Shown: positions 26,783 through 35,593 of the stretch, piece after piece
Position numbering within the stretch: position 1 is the stretch's first letter
How the letters are laid out: every line of letters starts with the position of its first letter
Assembly (NCBI RefSeq): GCF_000019185.1
Contig: NC_010334.1
Location: forward strand, 1-64,000
From: Shewanella halifaxensis HAW-EB4
GTDB lineage: Bacteria; Pseudomonadota; Gammaproteobacteria; Enterobacterales; Shewanellaceae
Direction: 5' to 3'
DNA length: 64,000 nt
Notes under the pieces: generated by a model
The model's input: only the letters and a program-made list of their open reading frames with translations
What the model was told of the DNA's origin: nothing
The model's database searches: none
Translations under genes and position numbers: made by a program

Positions 26783-28225
26783 TTAGTACTTCCAGAAGCT
26801 TGGATGAAATAATACGGCAACAGTTAAGATTTCAAGCCGTCCCAGTAGCATGCCTATTGCGAGCGCCCATTTGGCAACATCGGGTAGCGACGAGAAGTTA
26901 CCTGCTGGGCCGATGGTGCTACCTAAACCCGGGCCAACATTGGTTACCGCAGTTATTGCGCCAGTAAAACTCGTCACTGGATCGAGACCTGTCAGCACCA
27001 AGATGATAGATAGAACCACAATCACCAACACAAATAATAGAATGAAGGTGACCAGTGAACGGACGATATCCCCCCTAATAATATGGTGATTGTAGCGCTC
27101 TCTAAAAACGCCATTAGGGTGAAACTGCTGCTTAAGCTGCTCACGCATAATCACGCCAGCAATTTGAAAACGGAAGATTTTAATTCCGCCAGAGGTTGAG
27201 CCCGAGCAGCTACCAACAAACATCAAGAACAGAAAGGCGATATTTGCGAGTGCACCCCATGCCGTATAATCGGTAAGACCGTAGCCAGTTGTCGTCACTA
27301 CTGACACCACATTAAAGCTGGCCAAGCGTAGGGCATCGAGAGGGGCTATATCTTTACTGCTCCAAAGCCATAAGGCTAATGCGCAAGAAACAAAAACCAC
27401 AAACTTTAAGAAGCCTTTTACTTGAGCATCATTCCACACATTTACTGAGCGTTGCTGCACCATATAAACAAACATGAGTAGCGGCAATCCGCCAGCAATC
27501 ATAAAGATGGTACCGACCCAGTGCGCCTCATTTGAAAACGCCGCCATTGATTTGTCTGAGGTAGAGTAACCACCCGTTGAAAGGGTGGTCATGGCATGGT
27601 TAATCGCATCAAACCAGTTCATGCCGCTGCTGTGGTAGGCCAAAAAGCACAGAAATGTCAGTAGGCAATACACAATAAACAGGTTCTTTGCCATATGCTG
27701 AGTGCGTGGGGTTGTTTTGTCACTCCAGTCTGAAGACTCGGTCCTAAACAGCCGCATACCACCGACATTTAAGAAGGGCAGTACGGCCACGGCCATTACG
27801 ATAAAACCTATCCCACCTAGCCACTGTAGCAGTGAGCGCCAGATAAGAATGCTGTGATCCATGCTGTCGAGCCCCGATAACACGGTTGAGCCAGTAGTGG
27901 TGATCCCCGACATGGTTTCAAAGAAGGCGTCGGTATAGTTGATACCGTGATACAAGGTGAAGGGCATTGCAGCAAATAAGCTAACGATAATCCATGTGAG
28001 ACAGGTCAGCAGGAACATATCTCGGATATTGAGATGAAGTTTACTGCTCTGGCCTTGATGCATACAAAAGCTGGCTGCGCTGCCCGCAACCAGAGAGGAG
28101 ACCATAAATGCACCGACTGTTTCTTCGCCATAATAGAGGGCGAAGGCTCCAGGAATTAACATAAACGCGGTGAGCGTCGACAGGAAAACTCCCAGAATAA
28201 ACAGTAAAGGACGATAGTTCAGCAC
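26783..28225 (-). CDS. trkH: Potassium uptake protein TrkH/TrkG (copy 2)
   Basis: Second Trk membrane subunit, 480 residues, multi-pass. It carries the same four pore repeats in diverged form: MSGITTTGSTVLSGLDSMD, MTTLSTGGYSTSDKSMAAF, NVVSVVTTTGYGLTDYTAW and ITAVTNVGPGLGSTIG, and ends LLGRLEILTVAVLFHPSFWKY. It lies 20 bases downstream of trkA on the same strand, so this copy is probably the regular partner of TrkA, while copy 1 (23478) is alone with hemG. The two are clearly paralogues rather than a recent duplication. Confidence 0.94.
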   Translation of the reverse strand: MLNYRPLLFILGVFLSTLTAFMLIPGAFALYYGEETVGAFMVSSLVAGSAASFCMHQGQSSKLHLNIRDMFLLTCLTWIIVSLFAAMPFTLYHGINYTDAFFETMSGITTTGSTVLSGLDSMDHSILIWRSLLQWLGGIGFIVMAVAVLPFLNVGGMRLFRTESSDWSDKTTPRTQHMAKNLFIVYCLLTFLCFLAYHSSGMNWFDAINHAMTTLSTGGYSTSDKSMAAFSNEAHWVGTIFMIAGGLPLLMFVYMVQQRSVNVWNDAQVKGFLKFVVFVSCALALWLWSSKDIAPLDALRLASFNVVSVVTTTGYGLTDYTAWGALANIAFLFLMFVGSCSGSTSGGIKIFRFQIAGVIMREQLKQQFHPNGVFRERYNHHIIRGDIVRSLVTFILLFVLVIVVLSIILVLTGLDPVTSFTGAITAVTNVGPGLGSTIGPAGNFSSLPDVAKWALAIGMLLGRLEILTVAVLFHPSFWKY

Positions 28226-28245
28226 TATTACGCTCCTAAACGTTT

Positions 28246-29655
28246 TTAAAAGAAAAAGGCACTCGGTTGGAACAGCTTCTCAACCTCACCAATAAACTTC
28301 TTGTTTACCAAGAAGAGGATCACATGGTCGCCTTGTTCGATAACGGTTTTATCGTGGGCCATGAGTACTTCTTCATCGCGCACAATGGCGCCAATGGTTG
28401 TGCCTGGTGGTAATTTGATTTCGCTGATCTGCTTACCAACGACCTTTGAGGTATTGGAGTCGCCGTGAGCAATCGCTTCGATAGCTTCGGCCGCACCGCG
28501 ACGCAGTGAGTAAACGTTGCAGATATCACCTTGGCGAATATGCGTCAGTAGAGCCGAAATCGTGGCTTGCTGTGGTGAGATGGCGATATCGATATTGGCT
28601 TCCTGCACAATATCAACATAGGCTTCACGCTGAATCAGCACCATGACTTTTTTAGCGCCCATGCGCTTAGCAAGCAGGGCGGCCATGATGTTAGCTTCAT
28701 CGTCGTTGGTCACGGCAATAAATACATCGGTTTGGTCGATATGTTCTTCGAGCAGCAACTCTTGATCTGAGGCGTCACCACAAAATACCGTGGTATTTTC
28801 TAGTCTCTCTGATAACTCTTCGGCGCGCTCTTGCTTACGTTCAATCAACTTGACTGAATGGTTACGTTGTAACTGTTTGGCAAGGCCTAAACCGATATTA
28901 CCACCACCGGCAATCATGATATTACGGTAGGAGTTATCCAGTTTTTGCATCTCACTCATTACCGCACGCACATGGCGACTGTCGGCCACGAAGAAGACTT
29001 CGTCATCGGCTTCGATAATGGTGGTGCCGCGAGGCATAATCGGTCGACCTTGTCTAAAGATGGCCGCGACCCGGGTATCAATATTGGGCATATGCTCGCG
29101 CAGTGCTGCTAATGCGTTACCCACTAATGGACCGCCATAGTAAGCACGTACGGCAACTAAACTGAGTCTGCCCTCGGCAAATTCAAGCACCTGCAGTGCG
29201 CCTGGGTATTCAACTAAACGGCCGATGTAAGCGGTGACTAGCTGTTCTGGTGCAATTAGCTCATCAATAATAAACCCGCCACGTGGGCGATTGTCTGCAT
29301 TTTTGGTTTCGCTATCGATAAACAGTTTGTCGCGTAGACCTAGATATTGTTCTGAACGAATTCGGGCAATTTTGGTGGGAGTACCATAGAGCGAGTAGGC
29401 AATCTGGCAGGCAGCCATATTACATTCGTCGCTATTGGTCACCGCGATCAGCATGTCTGCGTCTTCGGCTCCCGCCTCTTTTAATACACTTGGGTGAGCA
29501 CCATGACCCACAACCACCCTTAAATCGTACTTATCTTGCAAGCTACGCAGGCGGTTTTTGTCGTGATCGACAATGGTGATGTCATTGTTTTCGCCAACTA
29601 AGTTTTCGGCTAACGTGCCACCAACTTGTCCCGCACCCAAAATGATAATTTTCAT
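28246..29655 (-). CDS. trkA: Trk system potassium transport regulatory protein TrkA
   Basis: Cytoplasmic NAD(H)-binding RCK subunit that gates TrkH. The 469-residue product (E. coli 458) has two tandem halves: RCK-N Rossmann motif MKIIILGAGQVGGTLAENL at the start and IMIAGGGNIGLGLAKQL near residue 245, each followed by an RCK-C domain (VVGKQISEIKLPPGTTIGA in the second). The gene follows rsmB by 7 bases and precedes trkH copy 2 by 20, in a def-fmt-rsmB-trkA-trkH operon. Confidence 0.96.
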   Translation of the reverse strand: MKIIILGAGQVGGTLAENLVGENNDITIVDHDKNRLRSLQDKYDLRVVVGHGAHPSVLKEAGAEDADMLIAVTNSDECNMAACQIAYSLYGTPTKIARIRSEQYLGLRDKLFIDSETKNADNRPRGGFIIDELIAPEQLVTAYIGRLVEYPGALQVLEFAEGRLSLVAVRAYYGGPLVGNALAALREHMPNIDTRVAAIFRQGRPIMPRGTTIIEADDEVFFVADSRHVRAVMSEMQKLDNSYRNIMIAGGGNIGLGLAKQLQRNHSVKLIERKQERAEELSERLENTTVFCGDASDQELLLEEHIDQTDVFIAVTNDDEANIMAALLAKRMGAKKVMVLIQREAYVDIVQEANIDIAISPQQATISALLTHIRQGDICNVYSLRRGAAEAIEAIAHGDSNTSKVVGKQISEIKLPPGTTIGAIVRDEEVLMAHDKTVIEQGDHVILFLVNKKFIGEVEKLFQPSAFFF

Positions 29656-29662
29656 TGCCGTT

Positions 29663-30943
29663 CTAATCCTTCACTAGGCGAGCGTAATAAAAGCCGTCCA
29701 TGTTGTCTTGCCCCGGAACAATCTGCCAACCAATATCATCTGGGTTAGCTTGTTGTTCAATAGGTACTAAGGTCGCGTCAGGTGTTCTGGCTAAGAAGGC
29801 ACTGACTTGATCTTTGTTTTCCTGTGGTAAAATCGAACATGTGGCATATAAGAGTGTGCCACCGGGCTTTAACCACTTCCAGCAATGATCGAAGATTTGC
29901 GACTGCAACTGTGCCAACTCTTCGATGTCGTTGTTCTTTCTTAGCCATTTAATATCTGGGTGACGACGAATAACGCCGGTTGCTGAACAAGGTGCGTCGA
30001 GCAAGATACGGTCGAACTTATCACCTTGCCACCAAGAGTCGATATTGGCGGCATCGCCATGTACTAGTTCTGCTTTGAGTGACAAGCGATCGAGGTTTTG
30101 CTGCACACGTTCAAGACGTTTGGCATCAAAATCTACCGCAACCAGTTTAATATCCGGTGCTAGCTCAAGTAAGTGACAGCTTTTACCACCGGGAGCTGCA
30201 CAAGCATCGAGTACCAGCTCATCACCTTGTGGTGCCAGTAATGTGGCTGCCCATTGGGCTGCACCGTCTTGCACCGATGCCGCGCCAGATTCAAAACCCG
30301 GTAGCTGCATCACATCTCGTGGGCTGCTTAATAGGATTGAGTCAGGGCTATTGCCTGCTTGTGCCTCAATATCTAATCCTGCTAGCGCCTGCAAGTAGGT
30401 CTCTCGAGTTTGAGACTGCTGGTTGTTACGCAACCACATAGGTGGGCGCTCATGGCTTTGCTCGATCACGGTTTGCCAGTTATCCGGATATGCTGCCTGT
30501 AGACGCTTAATGATCCAAGCTGGCGTGTTATAAGCTAAGGTGTCGTTATCGGTCGATAATGGCTTTTCTTGGCGCTGAATATTACGTAAGACGCCATTGA
30601 CCACCTTAACTAAACCCTCAAACTTTAGCTGACGACAGGCTTCGGCAGTTTCAGAAATTGCCGCATGGCTAGGAATACGAGTGAAGTACAGCTGATAGCA
30701 ACCAACAAGCAGTAGTTGGTGCACTATGCGCTGCTTACCTTTCATCTGTTTGCTCATGCAGTCGCTGACTTGTTTGTCTAACTGTGGCAAATGACGCATT
30801 ACGCCATAGCAAAGCTCGGCAAGAAGCGCCTTGTCTTTACCACTGTCGAGATGTTTTTGCTGAACAGGCAGTGCCACAGAAAGTGAGATACCTTTTTCTA
30901 GCACCTGAAAAACGACCTTAGCGGCCAAAGCTCTTAAGTTCAT
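29663..30943 (-). CDS. rsmB: 16S rRNA (cytosine(967)-C(5))-methyltransferase RsmB
   Basis: RsmB (Sun/Fmu) methylates C967 of 16S rRNA. The 426-residue product has an N-terminal NusB-like RNA-binding domain (LRALAAKVVFQVLEKG, residues 1-140) and a C-terminal SAM methyltransferase with VLDACAAPGGKSCHLLEL (motif I, about 245-260), LDAPCSATGVIRRHPDIKW containing one catalytic cysteine, and LLYATCSILPQEN with the second. Family length is usual (E. coli 429). It lies 6 bases downstream of fmt. Confidence 0.96.
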   Translation of the reverse strand: MNLRALAAKVVFQVLEKGISLSVALPVQQKHLDSGKDKALLAELCYGVMRHLPQLDKQVSDCMSKQMKGKQRIVHQLLLVGCYQLYFTRIPSHAAISETAEACRQLKFEGLVKVVNGVLRNIQRQEKPLSTDNDTLAYNTPAWIIKRLQAAYPDNWQTVIEQSHERPPMWLRNNQQSQTRETYLQALAGLDIEAQAGNSPDSILLSSPRDVMQLPGFESGAASVQDGAAQWAATLLAPQGDELVLDACAAPGGKSCHLLELAPDIKLVAVDFDAKRLERVQQNLDRLSLKAELVHGDAANIDSWWQGDKFDRILLDAPCSATGVIRRHPDIKWLRKNNDIEELAQLQSQIFDHCWKWLKPGGTLLYATCSILPQENKDQVSAFLARTPDATLVPIEQQANPDDIGWQIVPGQDNMDGFYYARLVKD

Positions 30944-30949
30944 TAGCGA

Positions 30950-31915
30950 TTAAGCCTCTTGATTGTCGGTGCTAGTCAGTACAGTGCCTGGGGTAAACCA
31001 GTCTGCTCTAGAGTTTAGGATGTCGGCAACACTTAACGGCTTTTTACCTGGAAGCTGCATCTGGGTGATGATGAGTACGCCTTCACCCGTAGCAATGCTA
31101 ATGCCGTTTTTATCGGCTGACAAAATTGTGCCCGGTAACTTTGAACTGGTCTCATCGCTCACATGGCTCTGCCATACTTTAATGGTATTGCCTTCATGCT
31201 CGTAGTGACTAACAGGCCAAGGGTTAAAGGCACGGATCTCACGCCATAATGCCGTTGCCGATTTAGACCAATCTAGACGCGCTTCCTCTTTTGACAGTTT
31301 CTCAGCGTAATTGGCTAAGCTCTCATCTTGTTTTTCTGCAGGCAGGCTATCTTGTGCAATACCCGCTAGTGCTTCAATAAGTGCACTTGGGCCTTGCTCT
31401 GCTAGCTTTTCATAAAGGGTTGCCGAGGTATCGCTGTCTTCGATTTTTAGCTGAGTTTTTAACAGCATATCACCGGTATCTAGACCAATATCCATCTGCA
31501 TAATGGTGACGCCAGTTTCACTGTCGCCTGCCCATAGTGCGCGCTGAATCGGTGCGGCGCCACGCCAGCGAGGCAAGATTGAACCATGAACATTGATGCA
31601 ACCAAGACGTGGCGTATCGAGTACCACTTTTGGCAAGATAAGCCCATAAGCGACAACAACCATAATGTCAGCATTTAAGGCGGTAAGCTCTGCTTGAGCA
31701 TCTTCATCACGTAGCGATTTAGGTTGAAAAACTGCGATGCCATTTTCAAGCGCTAATGCTTTGACTGGGCTAGCTTGAAGCTTTTTACCGCGGCCAGCAG
31801 GTCTATCAGGCTGAGTATATACCGCAATAACATTATGCTCTGAATCGATTAGCGCTTGAAGATGGCGTGCAGCAAAGTCTGGCGTTCCTGCAAAAATGAC
31901 ATTTAATGGTTTCAA
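30950..31915 (-). CDS. fmt: Methionyl-tRNA formyltransferase
   Basis: Fmt formylates initiator Met-tRNA using 10-formyltetrahydrofolate. The 321-residue product (E. coli 315) has the N-terminal start [19 protein letters not shown], the catalytic region [20 protein letters not shown] with the conserved NxHxS (about residues 107-112), and [18 protein letters not shown] with the catalytic aspartate. It lies 4 bases after def, as in most bacteria. Confidence 0.97.
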
Positions 31916-31919
31916 AAAT

Positions 31920-32432
31920 TTATCCTTGTTTGGCTTCGAGACGAGCGGCTTTTTCTAGCTTCTGTTTGATACGTTGACGCTTGAGTGGTGACAGGTAGTC
32001 AACAAATAGCTTGCCCGATAGATGGTCTAGCTCATGCTGTAAGCAGATCGCAAACAAACCATCAGCCTCTAAAGAGAACTCATTACCATCGCGATCGAGG
32101 GCTTTGATTGTTACGAACTCGGCGCGGTCGACTTTAGCGTAGACGCCAGGAACAGATAAACAGCCTTCTTCGTTACAGAAGTCACCACTTTTGGCAACAA
32201 TCTCCAAGTTGATGAACACTTTAGGACGCTCAACATCATCTTGAAGATCCATAACGATAAGTTGATGGTGGTAATTAACCTGGGTTGAAGCTAGACCAAT
32301 TCCCTTCTCTTCGTACATCGTTTCGAACATATCGTCGATTTGTGTTTGAAGAGCAGCGTTAAACTCTGCGATCGGCTTTGCTACAGTACGTAATCTTTCG
32401 TCTGGAAATTGTAAAACTTTTAATAAACTCAT
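31920..32432 (-). CDS. def: Peptide deformylase
   Basis: Def is the Fe(II)/Zn metallopeptidase that removes the formyl group from new proteins. The 170-residue product (E. coli 169) shows the three motifs in order: GIGLASTQ (about 46-53), EEGCLSVPG with the metal Cys, and QHELDH with the two metal histidines. GIGLASTQ has Ser where Ala is usual. The frame extends upstream to 32519, but ATG 32432 has TTTAGG nearby and matches the family start MSLLKVLQFPDERL. It heads the def-fmt-rsmB-trkA-trkH operon, divergent from the LysM gene. Confidence 0.97.
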   Translation of the reverse strand: MSLLKVLQFPDERLRTVAKPIAEFNAALQTQIDDMFETMYEEKGIGLASTQVNYHHQLIVMDLQDDVERPKVFINLEIVAKSGDFCNEEGCLSVPGVYAKVDRAEFVTIKALDRDGNEFSLEADGLFAICLQHELDHLSGKLFVDYLSPLKRQRIKQKLEKAARLEAKQG

Positions 32433-32568
32433 ACCTAAACTCTTAACAAGTCTGTCAAATCTGAGCCAGTTAGTTATACTGACTTTGGCTAATGGCTCAA
32501 TTTTAGTCGTTAGCGGCATTCAATAACAGCAAAAGCTCTATATATACCCTAATAAAAGAGCAAATAGC

Positions 32569-33669
32569 ATGGACACCCTGATGAAACGGTTAATATTACT
32601 TGCTTCACTTATAGTTGGTTGCACCTCTGTTTTCGCTGATACATTAACCCTAAAGTCGGGGCACCCTGATTCTTATGTGGTTGAGAAGGGGGATACGCTT
32701 TGGGATATCTCTGCATTTTTCCTCAAAGATCCATGGCGTTGGCCTAAGTTGTGGGGAGCAAACCCCCAAGTTGCCAATCCTCACCTTATTTACCCTGGCG
32801 ACAAATTGACTCTGGTGTTTATCGATGGTGAACCTCGTTTAGTCGTTAAGCCCCATGTCAGAAAAAGCCCTCAAGGACGTATCTCTCCCAAAGATGGTGC
32901 TATTCCGGCGATAGACCTCTCTTTAATCCAACCTTACCTATTGCAGAACCGGGTAGTTGAAGCCGATTGGTTCGAGCTACAACCCAAAGTGATGGGCGGT
33001 GAGAGCCCCTCTAAGTTCCATGTGGTTTCAGACATTATTTATGTGCAGGGTGAGTTAACCGTTGGCGATAAGCTTGGCGTTTATCTCGATGGTCGAACGT
33101 TCAAAAATACTGACGGTGAAAACCTAGGCTTAGAAGTGATTTTATCGGCTTCAGGTCGAGTGGTAGAGTCGGGCTCAATCTCTAAGGTGGAGTTACTCAG
33201 TAGCCTGCAAGAAACCGCGGCCGGTTATCGCGTACTACCAATTGAAGATGACTCGCTGATGTCTGCGTATTTTATGCCGAGAGCGGCTGAGCTTAAAGAG
33301 CCTGCGACAGTATTGGCGTCGGGGAAAGATATTCGCGAAATGGGTAAACTCGATGTGGTTTACTTAGACAGGGGCGCTACTGATGGGCTCGAAACAGGGC
33401 ATGTGTTTTCAATCTTTAAAAATGGCGAAGTTGTGGTGATCGACGGTGATGGTGTGCCTGTGCAGCCCCACGATCGTAATCGCTACGAGAAAATGTTGGC
33501 CAATATATCTTCTGACAGCGCTGTTAAGATGCCAGATCTGTATCGTGGTAAACTGATGGTGTTTAAAGTCTTCGATAAAACTAGCATGGGCATCATCTTA
33601 GTTAATGAGCGTCCTGTGCGGGTGGCTGATAAGTTGGCTATTCCTGATTCGCTGATTAGTAGCGAGTAG
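32569..33669 (+). CDS. LysM domain periplasmic protein
   Basis: Exported 366-residue protein with a signal peptide (KRLILLASLIVGCTSVFA, cleaved before DTLTL) and one LysM peptidoglycan-binding domain at about residues 35-85 (YVVEKGDTLWDISAFFLKD, then NPHLIYPGDKLTL). The remaining 280 residues have no motif I recognise. A LysM protein divergent from def and upstream of dprA is a conserved arrangement in many proteobacteria. An alternative start is ATG 32581, which gives a more compact signal peptide; AAGAG lies before 32569. Confidence 0.88.
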   Translation: MDTLMKRLILLASLIVGCTSVFADTLTLKSGHPDSYVVEKGDTLWDISAFFLKDPWRWPKLWGANPQVANPHLIYPGDKLTLVFIDGEPRLVVKPHVRKSPQGRISPKDGAIPAIDLSLIQPYLLQNRVVEADWFELQPKVMGGESPSKFHVVSDIIYVQGELTVGDKLGVYLDGRTFKNTDGENLGLEVILSASGRVVESGSISKVELLSSLQETAAGYRVLPIEDDSLMSAYFMPRAAELKEPATVLASGKDIREMGKLDVVYLDRGATDGLETGHVFSIFKNGEVVVIDGDGVPVQPHDRNRYEKMLANISSDSAVKMPDLYRGKLMVFKVFDKTSMGIILVNERPVRVADKLAIPDSLISSE

Positions 33670-33695
33670 GCTAAGGTTAGTTATACTCATTGTAT

Positions 33696-33726
33696 CGATG
33701 CCATCTTAATGATGGCATCGTCTTTT
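33696..33726 (+). terminator. Terminator between LysM gene and dprA
   Basis: Stem CGATGCCATC / GATGGCATCG with loop TTAAT and TCTTTT. The T tail is immediately followed by the probable dprA ribosome-binding site, so dprA must either have a promoter within or upstream of this hairpin or depend on read-through. Confidence 0.8.
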
Positions 33727-33738
33727 AAAGGATAAACC

Positions 33739-34842
33739 ATTAACGATAAACTGGTCGATTGGCTAGTTGTTTCAGCTGTATCTGGGCTAGGACCCGCTCG
33801 GATTAAACAATTAATAAACTACATGGATGTAGCAGAGTTAAGGCAAAGGTTAGCGCATGAGCCACAAGCGCTGCCACTACCGGAATCGTTACTACAATCC
33901 AATTTATCCCCTGATTATGCGTTAGTTGATGCGGCGTTAACCTGGCAGCAAGCAGCAGATAACCATCATCTAGTGTGTCTAGGAGATCCTCTCTATCCTC
34001 CGCTATTGAAACAGATAAATGATCCTCCCGCGGTACTGTTTTTAAAAGGTAACCTTGATGCTTTATTGTTTCCAGGTATCGCTGTTGTCGGCAGCCGTAA
34101 TGCGACCCTTGGTGGCAAAAAAGTGGCTTATGAGTTGGCTATCCAGTTGGCCTTACATAGTCTGGCGATAACTAGTGGCATGGCTTTAGGGATCGACGGT
34201 GCTGCGCATCAAGCGGCTATTGATATTGAGAAACCGAGTGTAGCGGTGCTGGGTACCGGTGCGGATGTTATTTACCCCAAGCGTCACCGATCTATTTATC
34301 ATGATATTCAGAAAGATGGCTGCATATTGAGTGAATTTTGGCCTGACGTTAAGCCCTTTGCAGGAAATTTTCCGAAACGAAACCGTATTATCAGCGGTCT
34401 AACTATAGGGACCTTAGTGGTTGAAGCAAGCTTGAAAAGTGGCTCATTAATCACGGCACGACTGGCTAACGAACAGGGGCGAGAGGTGTTTGCAGTACCA
34501 GGGAGTGTGCTAAGTGGCCAAAGTGAGGGGAGTCATCAATTACTGCGTGATGGTGCTAAATTGGTGGAGTCCGTGGCTGATATTTTAGAAGAAGTTACCG
34601 CTTTATCGCAGTTTCACCTTGAAGAACTAAGATCGCGTCACCATATAGGGGGGGAAAGCGCCTCTGATTTGCCATTTTCCTCGCTGTTAGCTAGTGTAGG
34701 CTATGAGACTACAACGATAAACGATGTGGTCGAGCATAGTGGAAAAACCATAGAGTTAGTATTGGAGCAATTGCTTGAACTCGAGCTGCAGGGGTGGATT
34801 ACTGCAGTCCCTGGTGGTTACATAAGACTAAAGAGGAGCTAG
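33739..34842 (+). CDS. dprA: DNA-processing protein DprA, probable ATT start
   Basis: DprA binds single-strand DNA and loads RecA during natural transformation. The Rossmann-like core is visible: FPGIAVVGSRNATLGGKKVA, ITSGMALGIDGAAHQAAI, FPKRNRIISGLTIGTLVVEA and REVFAVPGSV; a C-terminal winged helix follows. The first ATG is 33823, which would remove the N-terminal helical region. The frame upstream encodes NDKLVDWLVVSAVSGLGPAR, typical of DprA, and is open back to TAA at 33733. Between that stop and 33823 there is no ATG, GTG or TTG; ATT at 33739 has AAAGGA six bases upstream. I therefore place the start at ATT. The stop precedes smg by two bases. Confidence 0.9.
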   Translation: MNDKLVDWLVVSAVSGLGPARIKQLINYMDVAELRQRLAHEPQALPLPESLLQSNLSPDYALVDAALTWQQAADNHHLVCLGDPLYPPLLKQINDPPAVLFLKGNLDALLFPGIAVVGSRNATLGGKKVAYELAIQLALHSLAITSGMALGIDGAAHQAAIDIEKPSVAVLGTGADVIYPKRHRSIYHDIQKDGCILSEFWPDVKPFAGNFPKRNRIISGLTIGTLVVEASLKSGSLITARLANEQGREVFAVPGSVLSGQSEGSHQLLRDGAKLVESVADILEEVTALSQFHLEELRSRHHIGGESASDLPFSSLLASVGYETTTINDVVEHSGKTIELVLEQLLELELQGWITAVPGGYIRLKRS

Positions 34843-34844
34843 CC

Positions 34845-35318
34845 ATGTTTGATATCCTCATGTATTTATTTGAAAACTATGTTCATAGTGAAGTCGAATT
34901 ATTAGTAGATCAAGACGAACTCACAAAAGAACTCACTCGCGCCGGATTTCATCAAAGTGAAATCATTAAGGCACTTTCTTGGTTAGAGCGTTTAGCTGAC
35001 ATACAGGAAGCGGGCACGCCTTACCTCTGTAACCATGATCAGCAATCATTCCGTATTTACACCAAAGCTGAGATGGAAAAGATTGACGTCGAAAGCCGTG
35101 GTTTTTTACTGTTTCTAGAGCAGATTAAAGTGCTTAGTGTTGAGACTCGTGAAATGGTGATCGACCGAGTCATGGAAATTGATGAACCGACCTTAAATCT
35201 TGATGATCTTAAGTGGGTTATCTTGATGGTGCTATTTAATGCTCCGGGTCATGAGTCTGCCTATGAGCAGATGGAAGATCTTATCTTTGAGCAGCCAGAT
35301 GGGCGCTTGCACTCATAG
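34845..35318 (+). CDS. smg: Smg protein (DUF494 family)
   Basis: Conserved 157-residue protein of unknown role, always near dprA and topoisomerase-like genes in gammaproteobacteria (E. coli Smg 157). It starts MFDILMYLFENYVHSEVEL and contains FRIYTKAEMEKIDVESRGFL and LKWVILMVLFNAPG. The open frame runs back to 34794 inside dprA, but ATG 34845 has AGGAGC at ideal spacing and matches the family. It is translationally coupled to dprA and followed by a strong terminator. Confidence 0.95.
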   Translation: MFDILMYLFENYVHSEVELLVDQDELTKELTRAGFHQSEIIKALSWLERLADIQEAGTPYLCNHDQQSFRIYTKAEMEKIDVESRGFLLFLEQIKVLSVETREMVIDRVMEIDEPTLNLDDLKWVILMVLFNAPGHESAYEQMEDLIFEQPDGRLHS

Positions 35319-35337
35319 TCTATAAAGAACCTAAAAC

Positions 35338-35362
35338 AAAGGAGGCCTAAGCCTCCTTTTTT
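35338..35362 (+). terminator. Intrinsic terminator after smg
   Basis: AAAGGAGGC / GCCTCCTTT stem with loop CTAA and six T residues. Confidence 0.9.
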
Positions 35363-35577
35363 GTACATGGATGTATTTATCCCTGAACGCAAGGATTGCG
35401 TAGGAAGGGATTTGTGTCAGGCGATAAATATTCCATACATTTATTCGCATTTCCTCTATCCCTAGAGGTCAGAACACTTATGCCAATTTGCCATGGATGG
35501 ACACAAATTGGCTTTGTGTATAGAAGCTGTTACTCCCTCCAGCGCAGCCCCTGTTCTTAAGGGGTAGATTGGAGGGA
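35363..35577. other. Hairpin-rich intergenic region
   Basis: Between smg and the convergent peptidase gene I see at least four stacked inverted repeats: ATCCCT-GA-ACGCAA-GGA-TTGCGT then AGGGAT at 35379-35411; GCGATAAAT / ATTTATTCGC at 35421-35448; GCCAATTTG / CAAATTGGC at 35482-35512; and TCCCTCCA with inner CCCCT / AGGGG / TGGAGGGA at 35534-35577. Only the last resembles a weak terminator. It could be a repeat element or a structured RNA; I cannot decide. There is no ORF. Confidence 0.5.
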
Positions 35578-35593
35578 ACTTTTCAGCCACAGA

